A stretch of 64,000 nt of DNA from Microlunatus sp035634295 (GCA_035634295.1 DASQDG010000075.1:1-64000), one strand, 5' to 3'. Shown: positions 52,048 to 61,197, counted from the stretch's first letter. Numbers and translations are program-made. The notes: generated from the sequence alone by a model not told the origin.

Positions 52048-54009
52048 CTATCGCTTCTTGCCGTACGCGATCGGCTGCGGCTTCAGCTTTTTGGTGGTCG
52101 GCGGAACGTGGTAACGCGGCAGGGCGAAGTTCATGATGTCCCGGTAGACGGGGGCCGCAGAGCTGGTACCCGACTGCTGACCACGCCGCGGGTTGTTGAG
52201 CACCACGTAGGTGAGGATTTTCGGGTCGGTCAGCGGCGCGAACCCAACGTAGGACGTGACATAGCCCTGGTAGCAGCGACAGCTCTGCTCCGACCGCTGG
52301 GCCGTCCCCGTCTTGCCGCCGGTCTGGTAGTTCTCAAGACCGACACCTTTGGGGGCGGGCTTGCTGTTGTCGACCACCGCACGCATCAGGTTGCGCACCC
52401 CAGCCGACGTCTGCGGGCTGACGATCTGCCGAGGGGCCCGTCGGGGCACCGATACGGCGCTTCCGGTCGAGTCGGTGGCCCCCTTGATCACGGTCGGCGG
52501 CTGGTATTGGCCACCGTTGATGATCCCGGCGATCGCGGCTGCCTGCTGCACGCCGGTCACCGACACCGCCTGGCCGAAGGCGATCTGGTCGCGGGTATAG
52601 CCAGGCATGTTGCTCGGCGGCAGGATGCCCGATGACTCCCCGGGCAGCTCGATGCCGGTCCGGCCGCCGAGTCCGAAGGCGGTCAGGTAGTCGCGGAGCT
52701 GTTCGGCGGGCATCTGCCGGGCCATCAAGATGGTGCCGATGTTGGAGGACTTGGCGATCACGCCGCGCATCAGCCAGGTCAGCGTGCCGTGGCTGAAGGC
52801 GTCCTTGATCGAGTGCCCACCTGAGGCCAGCCGAGGCGGGACCTGGACCCGGGTCTCGACGGTGGTGGTCTTGCTGTCCAGCAGGGCAGCGGCGGTGAGC
52901 ACCTTCTGCACGCTGCCCGGTTCGTACGGGTTGGACACCGCCCGGTTGATCAGGTTCTGGTGCTTGGCCGCCCCGGGGCGCGCCGAGTCGTAGGTCGGCA
53001 CGTTGGCCAGCGCGAGCACTTCACCTGTCTTGACGTCCAAGGTGATCGCAAACCCTGAGTCGGCGCGGCGCTCCTGCACCTGCGCAGCCAGCCGACGCTC
53101 AGCCACCCACTGCAGCTCAGAGTCCAAGGTGAGCTGGTAGTTGACGCCGTTCACCGCGGGGGTGACCCGACTGGTGCCGAGCGGGATGCGACTGCCGTTC
53201 GGGGCGCTCTCGTAGACCTCTTTGCCCTCCACACCGGCCAGCTCGGCGTTCATCGACCGTTCCAGACCGGCCATGCCCTTGCCGTCACCATTCACGTAGC
53301 CGATCACCGTGGCGCCGACTGAGCGGCCGGGATAGGTACGGATGGGGTCGGCCTCGCGGAAGACGCCGTAGAGCCTTTTCGAGGTGAGGTCGGCCGCGAT
53401 TCTGCTGTACGTCAGCGCGGGAACCTTCTTGGCCAGGTAGACGAACCTCGTCTTGGGCTTGGTGAGCAGCGCGTAGAGCGCGGACTGGTCGGTGCCCAGA
53501 TGGGCAGCAAGGACGGCCGAGATCTCGGCCGCCTTGGCCCTGGTGAGCACTGGATCGGCGGTGACGGCGACTGCCGCCTCGGTGGTGGCCAGGACCAGAC
53601 CGTTGCGGTCGGTGATGTCTCCTCGAGACGGCAGCAGCGGCAACGTCCGGGTCAGCTGTTCTGACGACATCGCGGCGTAGGCCGAGGAGTCGAAACCTTG
53701 CAGCTGGAGCAGGCGCCCAGCGCACAGCGACAAGGCGATCGCCAGCGCCACCAGCACCACCCGCAGCCGCTGCGGCCCGTGTGCCAGCGGGATTCGCAGC
53801 GGGGCCTTGGGTGCCGCCGCCCAGTCGCGGCCCTGGCTAGAGCGGCGCGTTGGGTGTGGTCGAGCGGCAGCCGGACGAAGAACTCGGGCTTGAGCAGCCT
53901 GCTGTCCTGCCGCCGCAGCCGATCGTCGCCTGCGGGGTCGAGGTGCCGCCGGTGCCTGGCGAGACGGATGGGGACGGCGAGCGGGATGTGGCCGGCGACC
54001 CTCCACCAT
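52048..54009 (-). CDS. ftsI: Division transpeptidase FtsI (penicillin-binding protein 3 type)
   Basis: A 653-residue class B PBP that cross-links septal peptidoglycan. An 80-residue Pro/Arg/Ala-rich cytoplasmic tail precedes a membrane helix near 82-102, the pedestal domain (about 115-300), and the transpeptidase domain with active-site SVQK in NPYEPGSVQKVLT (near 375), SSN in VIAKSSNIGTI and KTG in GGKTGTAQRS (near 575). The extended basic tail is a common actinobacterial feature. ATG 54009 overlaps the ftsL stop by one base (TGATG). Paired with FtsW. Confidence 0.95.
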   Translation of the reverse strand: MVEGRRPHPARRPHPSRQAPAAPRPRRRRSAAAAGQQAAQARVLRPAAARPHPTRRSSQGRDWAAAPKAPLRIPLAHGPQRLRVVLVALAIALSLCAGRLLQLQGFDSSAYAAMSSEQLTRTLPLLPSRGDITDRNGLVLATTEAAVAVTADPVLTRAKAAEISAVLAAHLGTDQSALYALLTKPKTRFVYLAKKVPALTYSRIAADLTSKRLYGVFREADPIRTYPGRSVGATVIGYVNGDGKGMAGLERSMNAELAGVEGKEVYESAPNGSRIPLGTSRVTPAVNGVNYQLTLDSELQWVAERRLAAQVQERRADSGFAITLDVKTGEVLALANVPTYDSARPGAAKHQNLINRAVSNPYEPGSVQKVLTAAALLDSKTTTVETRVQVPPRLASGGHSIKDAFSHGTLTWLMRGVIAKSSNIGTILMARQMPAEQLRDYLTAFGLGGRTGIELPGESSGILPPSNMPGYTRDQIAFGQAVSVTGVQQAAAIAGIINGGQYQPPTVIKGATDSTGSAVSVPRRAPRQIVSPQTSAGVRNLMRAVVDNSKPAPKGVGLENYQTGGKTGTAQRSEQSCRCYQGYVTSYVGFAPLTDPKILTYVVLNNPRRGQQSGTSSAAPVYRDIMNFALPRYHVPPTTKKLKPQPIAYGKKR

Positions 54010-54680
54010 CAGCCACGTCCCGGAGTCGCCTTGGCAGGACGCGGCTTCTTGCCGTCAGCCCTCTTGGCGTCAGCCTTCTTGTTGGCAGGCTTCTTGTTGG
54101 CGGCCTTCTTCTCAGCTGCGGCCTTGATCTTGTCCTTGGCCGCCTTGAGTTTGGCTCGCTCGGCCGCCGCCTTGGCTCGCGCCACCTGCTGCTCGGCCAG
54201 CGCCTTCTTTCGGGCCGCCGCCGCTGCACGCTCAGCCGTTAGCTCCGCGGGGGTCTTGATAATCAGGATCGGCACCTCGGCTCCGCTCACGCGCTGCGGT
54301 TTGCCCAGCACCTTGCCCGAGGGCACCGCCAGGAAAGCTGGATAGGGGTTGGGTCTCAGGCCGTACGCCGAGGCACGCCGGGCCAGCTCTTGGGGCGCGG
54401 CCATCTGGTCCAGCCGGCTCTCCAGGCCAGCCTGGGTGTAGGTGAGCTCACTGGCCTGGCGATGCAGGGTGCTGGCCTGAAACGCCTGGTTCTGCAAGGT
54501 GGTGTTGAGCATCAGCAGTCCCGTCATCCCAAGCACGAACAACGCGATCAGCACCAACAGGAAAGGCACCCGGGCCAGCCGGGGCGCGCTCCTCGGGAGC
54601 CCCCGCAGCACCGCTCGGCTGCCTCCGCTCGTCTCCGTGGTGGACTCGAGGGTCCCCGCGTCGGCCCAGAGCGCACTCAT
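54009..54680 (-). CDS. ftsL: FtsL-like division protein with long Lys/Ala-rich tail
   Basis: A 223-residue bitopic protein in the ftsL position. A cytoplasmic N-terminus (1-38) precedes a membrane helix near 39-59 (FLLVLIALFVLGMTGLLMLN) and a leucine-zipper-like stretch (about 60-100, ASTLHRQASELTYTQAGLES). After a short conserved end (LGKPQRVSGAEVPI) a charged tail from about 134 to the end is built of Ala, Lys and Glu (for example KAAAERAKLKAAKDKIKAAA). Ordinary FtsL proteins are near 100-150 residues, so the tail is an addition. It overlaps rsmH by four bases and ftsI by one. Confidence 0.88.
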   Translation of the reverse strand: MSALWADAGTLESTTETSGGSRAVLRGLPRSAPRLARVPFLLVLIALFVLGMTGLLMLNTTLQNQAFQASTLHRQASELTYTQAGLESRLDQMAAPQELARRASAYGLRPNPYPAFLAVPSGKVLGKPQRVSGAEVPILIIKTPAELTAERAAAAARKKALAEQQVARAKAAAERAKLKAAKDKIKAAAEKKAANKKPANKKADAKRADGKKPRPAKATPGRG

Positions 54681-55642
54681 GCTGCCTCCTCGATCCTCTC
54701 GGCGGCCCGCAGCCGCGCAGACGCCGCGCGGGGGTTCGCCGCTGACTCCGCTGGCGTCGGCCGCTGGGCGCCTCGGGTCAGCAGCCTCAGTTCAGGACCG
54801 TAGCCCGCCGGAACCACCGGGAGGTGGCGCGGCGCCGTGTCGTGCGATTTCGTCGTCAGGATCTGCTTGACCAACCGGTCCTCCAGCGAGTGATAGGCCA
54901 GCACGGCGATCCGACCGCCCACCGCGAGCGCCGCGATGGCGCTCGGCAGCACTGATTCCAAAGCCGCCAACTCGTCGTTGACCTCGATCCGCAGGGCCTG
55001 GAAGGTCCGCTTCGCAGGGTGCCCGCCGGTCTTGCGGGTCGCCATCGGGATGGCCTCGCGGAGCACCTCCACCAGTCGAGCCGACGTGGTGAAGGGTTCG
55101 CGTTCGCGCTCTGTGACCACCCGACGCGCGATCCGGTCGGCAAAGCGCTCCTCTCCGTAGGTGCGCAGCACGTAGGCGAGGTCGCGGGCCGAGTAGGTGT
55201 TGAGCACCTCGGCCGCGGTCAGGGGCTGCTGACCGTCCATCCGCATGTCCAGAGGCGCGTCCACGGCGTAGGCGAATCCGCGCGAGGTTTCGTCGATCTG
55301 CAGGGACGACAGCCCGAGGTCCAGCAGCACCCCCTGAACCCGAGGGTGGCCCAGGTCGGCCAGCACCTCGGGGAGCTCGTCATAGACCGCTTCCACCAAA
55401 GTGATCCGCTCGGAAAAAGGTGCCAACCGCTGAGCAGCCAGAGCCAGCGCTTGCGGGTCGCGGTCGAGGCCGATCAGGTGTGCCTGCGGGCAGGCGGTGA
55501 GCAGCGCCTCTGCGTGGCCACCGAGCCCGAGCGTGCCGTCGACGAGCACGGGTTGATCATCGCCGGCCGTGGTCAGCGCGGGCGCCAGCAGGGCCACCAC
55601 TTCGGCGAGCATCACAGGTAGGTGGCGCTCCGCCAGCGACAT
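54677..55642 (-). CDS. rsmH: 16S rRNA (cytosine(1402)-N(4))-methyltransferase
   Basis: A 321-residue SAM methyltransferase (MraW) that methylates C1402 of 16S rRNA in the decoding centre. HLPVMLAEVVALLAPAL at the start, VDGTLGLGGHAEALL (near 35-49) as SAM loop, IGLDRDPQALALAAQRL, VLLDLGLSSLQIDETSRGFAY (split VLLDLGLSSLQID and ETSRGFAY), and MRMDGQQPLTAAEVLNTYS are family motifs; HPAKRTFQALRIEVNDEL follows. ATG 55642 has GAGAGGG upstream. A 249-base leader to mraZ contains a structured RNA. Confidence 0.96.
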   Translation of the reverse strand: MSLAERHLPVMLAEVVALLAPALTTAGDDQPVLVDGTLGLGGHAEALLTACPQAHLIGLDRDPQALALAAQRLAPFSERITLVEAVYDELPEVLADLGHPRVQGVLLDLGLSSLQIDETSRGFAYAVDAPLDMRMDGQQPLTAAEVLNTYSARDLAYVLRTYGEERFADRIARRVVTEREREPFTTSARLVEVLREAIPMATRKTGGHPAKRTFQALRIEVNDELAALESVLPSAIAALAVGGRIAVLAYHSLEDRLVKQILTTKSHDTAPRHLPVVPAGYGPELRLLTRGAQRPTPAESAANPRAASARLRAAERIEEAA

Positions 55643-55735
55643 CTCAGCCCTCTCTTCTCGGCCCTGCTCGGCTCCCGGAACTCCGTACCGCCCGGACGCG
55701 CTCCTGCTGGTGCGGGTGCCGCTGCTGGACGGCAT

Positions 55736-55841
55736 CCTCGTGTGCAGGGGTCTCAACCCGAGGCCTGCGGGAAGTTCACCTGGCACCGGGGAAGGTGTGC
55801 CAGCTGAGCAGACCTACGGGTTGAAGCCTCAGCACACGAGG
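55736..55841 (-). ncRNA. Structured leader RNA upstream of rsmH (mraW-motif candidate)
   Basis: Three nested helices fold on the minus strand: 55832-55841 with 55736-55745 (10 bp, perfect), 55817-55824 with 55753-55760 (8 bp, perfect), and 55797-55803 with 55780-55786 (7 bp). An alternative small stem pairs GCCTC with GAGGC at 55826-55842. An mraW RNA motif has been described before mraW (rsmH) in actinobacteria, so this is likely that element, although I cannot match its consensus without a model. It ends 94 bases before the rsmH start and probably acts in cis on rsmH and the genes beyond. Confidence 0.6.
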
Positions 55842-55891
55842 CCTCGCTTTTCCACGTATAGATGCCCTTTCGGCTCCTTGAGGCGGGCAAC

Positions 55892-56332
55892 TCAAAGACC
55901 CGGAAAGACGTCGTCGTTCAGATCGGCGTTCAGATCGGCGAAGGCCGACTCCTGCTCTCCTGCGTACTGCTCCCAGGCGGCGCTGTCCCACACCTCCACC
56001 CGGTTGATCGCCCCGACCACAACGCAGTCCTTGTCCAAACCGGCGTAGGTCCTTAGATGAGTCGGTATCGTCACCCGGCCCTGCTTGTCCGGTGTTTCGT
56101 CCGAGGCCCCTGAAGCCAGCATGCGCTGGTAGTCGCGGACCTGCTTGTTGCTCGACGGTGCGTTGCGCAGGGTCGCGGTCTGCTCGACGAACGTTGCGAT
56201 CGGCCAGATCGCCAGGCATCGGTCCTGGCCACGGGTAATGACCAGCCCATCCGCCAGCTCGTCGCGAAACTTCGCAGGAAGAAAGAACCGTCCCTTCTCG
56301 TCGAGCCTTGGAGTATGGGTGCCCAGAAACAT
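55892..56332 (-). CDS. mraZ: Transcriptional regulator MraZ
   Basis: A 146-residue DNA-binding protein with two SpoVT/AbrB-like repeats: MFLGTHTPRLDEKGRFFLPA then KFRDELADGLVITRGQDRC (first half, about 1-55), and SDETPDKQGRVTIPTHLRTY then AGLDKDCVVVGAINRVEVWD (second half). It forms a ring that binds phased repeats before its own operon and represses it. Four GTGG boxes at exact 10-base spacing lie upstream of its start. ATG 56332 is preferred over GTG 56341, which overlaps the AGGAGG. First gene of the dcw cluster. Confidence 0.96.
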   Translation of the reverse strand: MFLGTHTPRLDEKGRFFLPAKFRDELADGLVITRGQDRCLAIWPIATFVEQTATLRNAPSSNKQVRDYQRMLASGASDETPDKQGRVTIPTHLRTYAGLDKDCVVVGAINRVEVWDSAAWEQYAGEQESAFADLNADLNDDVFPGL

Positions 56333-56371
56333 GCACCGCACCTCCTTGCTCTCTGATCGGTCTGTGTTGCT

Positions 56372-56405
56372 CCACTATCCGCCACCTTACTCCACTTATC
56401 ACCAC
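56372..56405 (-). promoter_or_regulatory. MraZ operator: four GTGG boxes at 10-base spacing
   Basis: CCAC on the plus strand (GTGG on the minus strand) starts at 56372, 56382, 56392 and 56402, exactly one helical turn apart. On the minus strand the boxes read GTGGTG, GTGGAG, GTGGCG and GTGGAG. MraZ is known to bind tandem short direct repeats with this period upstream of its own gene. The last box ends 40 bases before the mraZ ATG. Confidence 0.8.
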
Positions 56406-56571
56406 TTCTCGCCCTTCAGTGGCTCTTGTCGGCACCTTGGCGTGTTCGCACGGCCAGGTGAGGTTGTGAGCGAGGACGTATCGTTTGTGTCACGGGTCCG
56501 CGCGGGGGTGATGAGGGCGGACGCGCGAGCCACGCCATCGCGCGGTGACCGCCAGCAGGCATGGAGGGGCA

Positions 56572-57588
56572 GTGAGTCTCAGCATCGACAAACTCGACCT
56601 TGAGCACGAGATGGTGGCCCAGGAAGCGCTAGCCCCCTCCTTGTCTTTGGGCGACGTCGTTCAGGTGGTCGGTCAGATCCGGTCGGCGATCGAAAGTGTC
56701 ATCGAGGGCAAGCGCAGCTCGGTCGATATGGCGCTCGTCGTGCTGTTGGCCGAGGGTCACCTGCTGGTCGAGGACGTCCCCGGCGTCGGCAAGACCATGC
56801 TGGCCAAAGCGCTGGGGCGCTCCATCGACTGCTCGGTCCGCCGGGTGCAGTTCACGCCGGACCTGCTGCCTTCCGACATCACCGGGGTTTCGATATTCAA
56901 CCAGGAGTCGCGTGACTTCGAGTTCAAGCCCGGCGGCATCTTCGCCAACATCGTGGTGGGCGACGAGATCAACCGAGCCTCGCCCAAGACCCAGTCGGCG
57001 CTGCTGGAGTCGATGGAGGAGCGTCAGGTGAGCGTGGACGGGACGACGTACCTGCTGGAGTCGCCCTTCATGGTGGTCGCCACCCAGAACCCGATCGAGA
57101 TGGAGGGGACCTATCCCCTGCCCGAGGCCCAGCGCGACCGGTTCATGGCCCGCATCGAGATGGGATACCCCACCCCCAACGCTGAGCTCGACATGCTCGA
57201 TTCGCACGGCTCGTCGGACCCGCTGGCCAAGTTGCAGCCGGTCACCGACGCCGCCACCGTTCGCGGACTGATCGACGCCGTACGGCAGGTATACGTCAGC
57301 CCGGCGGTCAAGCACTATCTGGTCGGGTTGGTGAACGCGACCCGCAACTCTCGCGATCTGCGGCTCGGTGCCTCTCCGCGGGCGACGTTGCAGCTGCTTC
57401 GCGCTTCCCGGGCCTACGCCGCCTTGGCCGGCCGCGACTATGTCAGCCCTGACGACGTCGCTGCGCTCGGCGTCGCTGTGCTGGCCCACCGGGTGCTGCC
57501 GTCCACCGACGCACAGCTGGCCCGGCGTGCGGTCACCGACATCATTGCGCGCTGCGTCGCATCGGTCCGCGTGCCCGACCGTCGGTAG
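56572..57588 (+). CDS. MoxR-type AAA+ ATPase
   Basis: A 338-residue ATPase of the MoxR/RavA branch. VEDVPGVGKTMLAKALGRSI (near 67-86) holds Walker A, VVGDEINRASPKTQSALLES (near 129-148) Walker B, sensor 1 VVATQNPIEMEGTYPLPEAQ (near 168-187), RDRFMARIEMGYP the arginine-finger area, and the C-terminal lid runs to the end (LRLGASPRATLQLLRASRA). MoxR proteins act as chaperones, with a DUF58 protein encoded next. GTG 56572 has GGAGGGGCA upstream. First gene of the moxR-DUF58-transglutaminase operon, divergent from mraZ. Confidence 0.93.
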   Translation: MSLSIDKLDLEHEMVAQEALAPSLSLGDVVQVVGQIRSAIESVIEGKRSSVDMALVVLLAEGHLLVEDVPGVGKTMLAKALGRSIDCSVRRVQFTPDLLPSDITGVSIFNQESRDFEFKPGGIFANIVVGDEINRASPKTQSALLESMEERQVSVDGTTYLLESPFMVVATQNPIEMEGTYPLPEAQRDRFMARIEMGYPTPNAELDMLDSHGSSDPLAKLQPVTDAATVRGLIDAVRQVYVSPAVKHYLVGLVNATRNSRDLRLGASPRATLQLLRASRAYAALAGRDYVSPDDVAALGVAVLAHRVLPSTDAQLARRAVTDIIARCVASVRVPDRR

Positions 57589-57610
57589 CGGACGAACGGG
57601 CGAGACTGAG

Positions 57611-58891
57611 ATGAAGAGATTCTGGGAGCTGCTGACGCGTCGGGGGCGACTGCTGGCAGTGGTCGGGCTGGCCGTGGTGCTCGGGTCGATGCTCGCCGGC
57701 CAGCGTGACGTGCTGCGGCTCGGCCTGCTGTTGCTCGTGCTGCCGCTGATCGCCGCCGTGCTGGTGGCCAGAGCCCGGGTCAAGATGTCCTGTGAGCGGA
57801 GCGTGCAGCCGGCTCAGGTGCCGCTGGGCATGCCGATGCGTGGCCGGATCACCCTCGGTCAGGATGGTCGGTTGCCGGCCGCCATCTTGATGTTGGAGGA
57901 CGCAGTGCCGGCCGAGCTCGGTGCGAACCCACGGTTCTTGGTGGACGGAGCCGACACCAGCTGGCGCCGCCAGGTGGAATATCCGATGCTGGGCCGCGTC
58001 CGCGGACGGTTCACCACCGGGCCGTTGCTGGTCCGGACCACCGATCCTTTCGGGCTGGTATCGCTGGACCGGCAGTTCTCGGCGACCTCGGAGGTGATGG
58101 TGACGCCGGAGGTGGTTCCGTTGCCCGCGCTGCGCACCACCGGCGGTGCCGGCAGCACCGGCGAGGCCCAGCCGCATCGCATCGGTGTGGTCGGACAAGA
58201 CGACGCGCTGGTGCGCGAATATCACCAAGGCGACGACGTGCGCCGAATCCACTGGCGGTCCACGGCCCGTCGAGGAGAGTTAATGGTCCGGCGCGAGGAG
58301 CAGTCTTGGGATCCCAGTGCCAGCGTCCTGCTCGACAACCGGGCACCGGCCCACGCGGGCACGGGCATGGGCAGCTCGCTCGAGTGGGCAGTTTCTGCCG
58401 CTGCCTCCATTGCGACCCATTTTGTTGACGACGGCTTCGGAGTCGAGATCTACGAGGCCGACGGGCCGTTGCGGATCAGCGGGAGTATGGGCCAGCACAG
58501 CTCGGCTACCCAACAGCTGGTGATCCACCGGCTGACCGACCTACGCGCTCGACCGACCGCAACCCTGCACTATGCGGTTCAGGCCTCGATGGTGGATCGA
58601 CCCGGGCAGCTCGTGATCGCGATCTTGGGGCAGGTGGACGCCGAGGAGGCGCATGCGCTGCTGCGGGTGCGCCGCAACCGCGCGCAAGCGATGGCGCTGA
58701 TGCTCGACGTCAGCACCTTCGTCGATCAGCACGGCGAGCACAGCCACCACGCCGCCGAGCGGTCGCGCACCGAGTCCGACGTCGCCGCTGAGATCTTGCG
58801 GGACAACCAGTGGCGGGTGGTGCAGGTCCCACGCGGGATGAGCGTGGCCGACGCCTGGGCCAGCCTCGAGCAGCTAGGAGCTCCGGTTTGA
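57611..58891 (+). CDS. DUF58 domain protein
   Basis: A 426-residue membrane-anchored protein. Two membrane helices lie near 14-50 (LLAVVGLAVVLGSMLAG, then LRLGLLLLVLPLIAAVLVA), followed by a beta-rich region (60-180) and the DUF58 core GQDDALVREYHQGDDVRRIHW (split VREYHQGDD and VRRIHWRSTARRG near 203-220). The C-terminal part has VLLDNRAPAHAG, a vWA-like strand with an incomplete metal site. DUF58 proteins pair with MoxR ATPases; their targets are undefined. It ends with TGATG joined to the next gene. Confidence 0.9.
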   Translation: MKRFWELLTRRGRLLAVVGLAVVLGSMLAGQRDVLRLGLLLLVLPLIAAVLVARARVKMSCERSVQPAQVPLGMPMRGRITLGQDGRLPAAILMLEDAVPAELGANPRFLVDGADTSWRRQVEYPMLGRVRGRFTTGPLLVRTTDPFGLVSLDRQFSATSEVMVTPEVVPLPALRTTGGAGSTGEAQPHRIGVVGQDDALVREYHQGDDVRRIHWRSTARRGELMVRREEQSWDPSASVLLDNRAPAHAGTGMGSSLEWAVSAAASIATHFVDDGFGVEIYEADGPLRISGSMGQHSSATQQLVIHRLTDLRARPTATLHYAVQASMVDRPGQLVIAILGQVDAEEAHALLRVRRNRAQAMALMLDVSTFVDQHGEHSHHAAERSRTESDVAAEILRDNQWRVVQVPRGMSVADAWASLEQLGAPV

Positions 58892-61107
58892 TGCAGCCGT
58901 CCGATCGCAGCACCCTCGCGGCCACCGTTGCGGTGTGTCTGACCACCTTCATCGTCACTTCTCTGACCGTCGACAGAACGTTTCTGGTGCTCAGCTGGCT
59001 GCTGATGGGCATTCTGGCCGGCGTTACGATCGTCTTGCGTCGGGTCGGCGTGGGTGCCGGGGCGGTCGTCGCCACGCAGCTGGCGGTGTGCGCAGGCTTC
59101 CTGCTGACGCTCAGCAACAGCTTCTACGGCGTGGGCGAGCCCTGGTATCGACACTTCGTCAGCGTCTGGGCGGCCGGGGCCGGGCACATGGCCGATCAGG
59201 CCGCCCCGATGGCGCCCAACGACGGAGTCACGCTGATCTTCGTGACCGCGATCGGTGTGGTGATGATCGCCACCGACCTGCTGGTCTCGGGCCTGCGCCA
59301 GCCGGTCTGGGCGATCGCCCCGTTAGCCGTGCTGTTCTTGGTGCCGGCCGTCGGACTCGGCACTGACACCGGAGTGGTCAGCTTCTTGGCCGTCGCCGTG
59401 GGATACCTGATCATCCTGGTCGCCGGAGGGCTTAACGCGGCGGTGAGCTGGACCGGGGGTTTGTCATCGGACTCGGCCGCCGGGACTAGGGGTGCCGCCC
59501 CCGTGGTGTGGCGAGCGGCGGCGCTGATCGGTGCTCCGGCGCTGGCGCTGACCCTGCTGCTCGGACTGCTGCTGCCCACGTTCACTCTGCCGGGTGTCGG
59601 CTTCGGTCGCGGCCCGGGTGGCAACGGGGCCCTGCAGCTGGCCGACCCCACTTTGGACCTGCGCCGGAACCTGACCCAGCCGCGCGACCAGAAAGTGATC
59701 GAATACCAGACGAACAAGTCCAGCGGGCTCTATCTGCGGATGGCCAGCCTGCCGCAGTTCAGCGCCTCTGGTTGGGGGAACGTCCCCATGCAGCTGGACC
59801 CAGGCAAGGATCTGCCGCAGATCCCGGGGCTCAGCCAAGAGCCGAACACCCGACGTCGGACGACGATCAAGGTGCTCGACTTCAAGTCCGAGTACCTACC
59901 GCTGCCGTTCGCCCCGCGGAGCATCGCCGCAACGGGCGACTGGGCCTATGACCCTCAGTCGCTGGTCGTGTTGTCGATGGCCAGACGAGACCGGGCCGAC
60001 GCCATCCGGAACCTGACCTACACCGTCGAGAGCACCGACATCGGACCTGAGCCCGAGGACCTCGGTGGCGCGGTCGCCGGCACCCCCGTCGATTCCTCCA
60101 TCACTGCCGCCGTGCCGGAGGACCTGCCCGAGTCGCTGCGCGAGTTCACGACCAAGGTCACCGCTGACGCCGAGACGGCACCGCAAAAGGCGGCTGCGAT
60201 TCAGGACTATCTGCGCAACGGCCGCTACACGTACACCACCGAGGCCCTGCCTGGCAGCGGCTATAGGGCGCTGGAGAACTTCCTGATCAGGGACCGCAAA
60301 GGCTACTGCGAGCAGTTCGCCACCGCGATGGCGATGATGGCTCGGCTGTCCGGCATCCCGTCGCGGGTGGCGATCGGCTTCTTGCCGGGCGAGCGCAAGG
60401 GCGACCGCTGGGAGGTCACCATCCGCAACATGCACGCCTGGCCCGAGCTCTATTTCGCCGGCTTCGGCTGGGTACGGTTCGAGCCGACCCCCGGCAGCAT
60501 CACCGGGCCGGCCCCTGACTGGACGAGACCCCGCACCGACGAGGCGGCCGACGAAGCCTCTGCGGTGCCGTCCTCAGAGCCGAGCAGTTCCTCGAGTGCC
60601 CCCTCGACGCGCCCCGAAAGCATCCCGACCGAGCAGACCGCCGGCCAGACCACCGAGACCGCCTTTCCCTGGCGGCGCACCCTGCTGGGCAGCGGAGCCG
60701 GTTTGCTGGGACTGCTGGCTCTGGCCGCGCCGGCCACGATCCGGATACGCAGACGAGGGGCCAGGCTGACTGCGAACGGGCCCGTCGAGGACAGGGTGGA
60801 GTCCGCCTGGGATGAGATCCGGGACACGGTGCTGGACTACGGCGGCTCGTGGCCATCAGGATCACCGAAGACGATCGGGGGCGAGATCGGGCACCGGTTG
60901 CAGGGCGACGACTCTGACACGATGACTCGGGTCGCCACTCTGGTGGAGCGATCGCGCTACTCCCAGTCGTTCACCGACGAGGAGGCTACCCGCTCGCTGC
61001 CCGGCATGGCCTCTGACATCCGACGTGGTCTGGCCCAACCGCAGTCCCGGCTGCGCAGGCTGCAAGCAGTGGTCATTCCTAGGTCGCTCTTTCGCCGAGG
61101 GCGCTGA
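58891..61107 (+). CDS. Transglutaminase-like protein with membrane domain (TgpA-like)
   Basis: A 738-residue protein. Seven or so helices (about 8-225) form the DUF3488-type membrane domain; residues 265-430 are an extracytoplasmic region; the transglutaminase core (about 430-540) has GYCEQFATAMAMMARLSGIP (catalytic Cys), VTIRNMHAWPELYFAGFGWV (His) and RFEPTPG with an acidic residue before it; a Ser/Pro-rich linker, a membrane helix (near 607-630) and a C-terminal DUF4129-like domain follow. Similar to TgpA, an extracytoplasmic protein with transpeptidase-like fold. ATG 58891 follows TAGGAG. It shares one base with the DUF58 stop. Confidence 0.91.
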   Translation: MQPSDRSTLAATVAVCLTTFIVTSLTVDRTFLVLSWLLMGILAGVTIVLRRVGVGAGAVVATQLAVCAGFLLTLSNSFYGVGEPWYRHFVSVWAAGAGHMADQAAPMAPNDGVTLIFVTAIGVVMIATDLLVSGLRQPVWAIAPLAVLFLVPAVGLGTDTGVVSFLAVAVGYLIILVAGGLNAAVSWTGGLSSDSAAGTRGAAPVVWRAAALIGAPALALTLLLGLLLPTFTLPGVGFGRGPGGNGALQLADPTLDLRRNLTQPRDQKVIEYQTNKSSGLYLRMASLPQFSASGWGNVPMQLDPGKDLPQIPGLSQEPNTRRRTTIKVLDFKSEYLPLPFAPRSIAATGDWAYDPQSLVVLSMARRDRADAIRNLTYTVESTDIGPEPEDLGGAVAGTPVDSSITAAVPEDLPESLREFTTKVTADAETAPQKAAAIQDYLRNGRYTYTTEALPGSGYRALENFLIRDRKGYCEQFATAMAMMARLSGIPSRVAIGFLPGERKGDRWEVTIRNMHAWPELYFAGFGWVRFEPTPGSITGPAPDWTRPRTDEAADEASAVPSSEPSSSSSAPSTRPESIPTEQTAGQTTETAFPWRRTLLGSGAGLLGLLALAAPATIRIRRRGARLTANGPVEDRVESAWDEIRDTVLDYGGSWPSGSPKTIGGEIGHRLQGDDSDTMTRVATLVERSRYSQSFTDEEATRSLPGMASDIRRGLAQPQSRLRRLQAVVIPRSLFRRGR

Positions 61108-61170
61108 CGAGGCAGTTCGCCGGGTGACACCGGCTCACGTTGCTGCGGGAGGCGACCTGGAGAAAGCGCG

Positions 61171-61197
61171 GCTGCCCTCGGCTAGGCCGAGGGCAGC
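61171..61197. terminator. Terminator between transglutaminase and DUF3040 genes
   Basis: A perfect 12-bp stem (61171-61182 with 61186-61197) on a 3-base loop, followed on the plus strand by TGTGTTTG. It lies between convergent genes. Confidence 0.82.
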
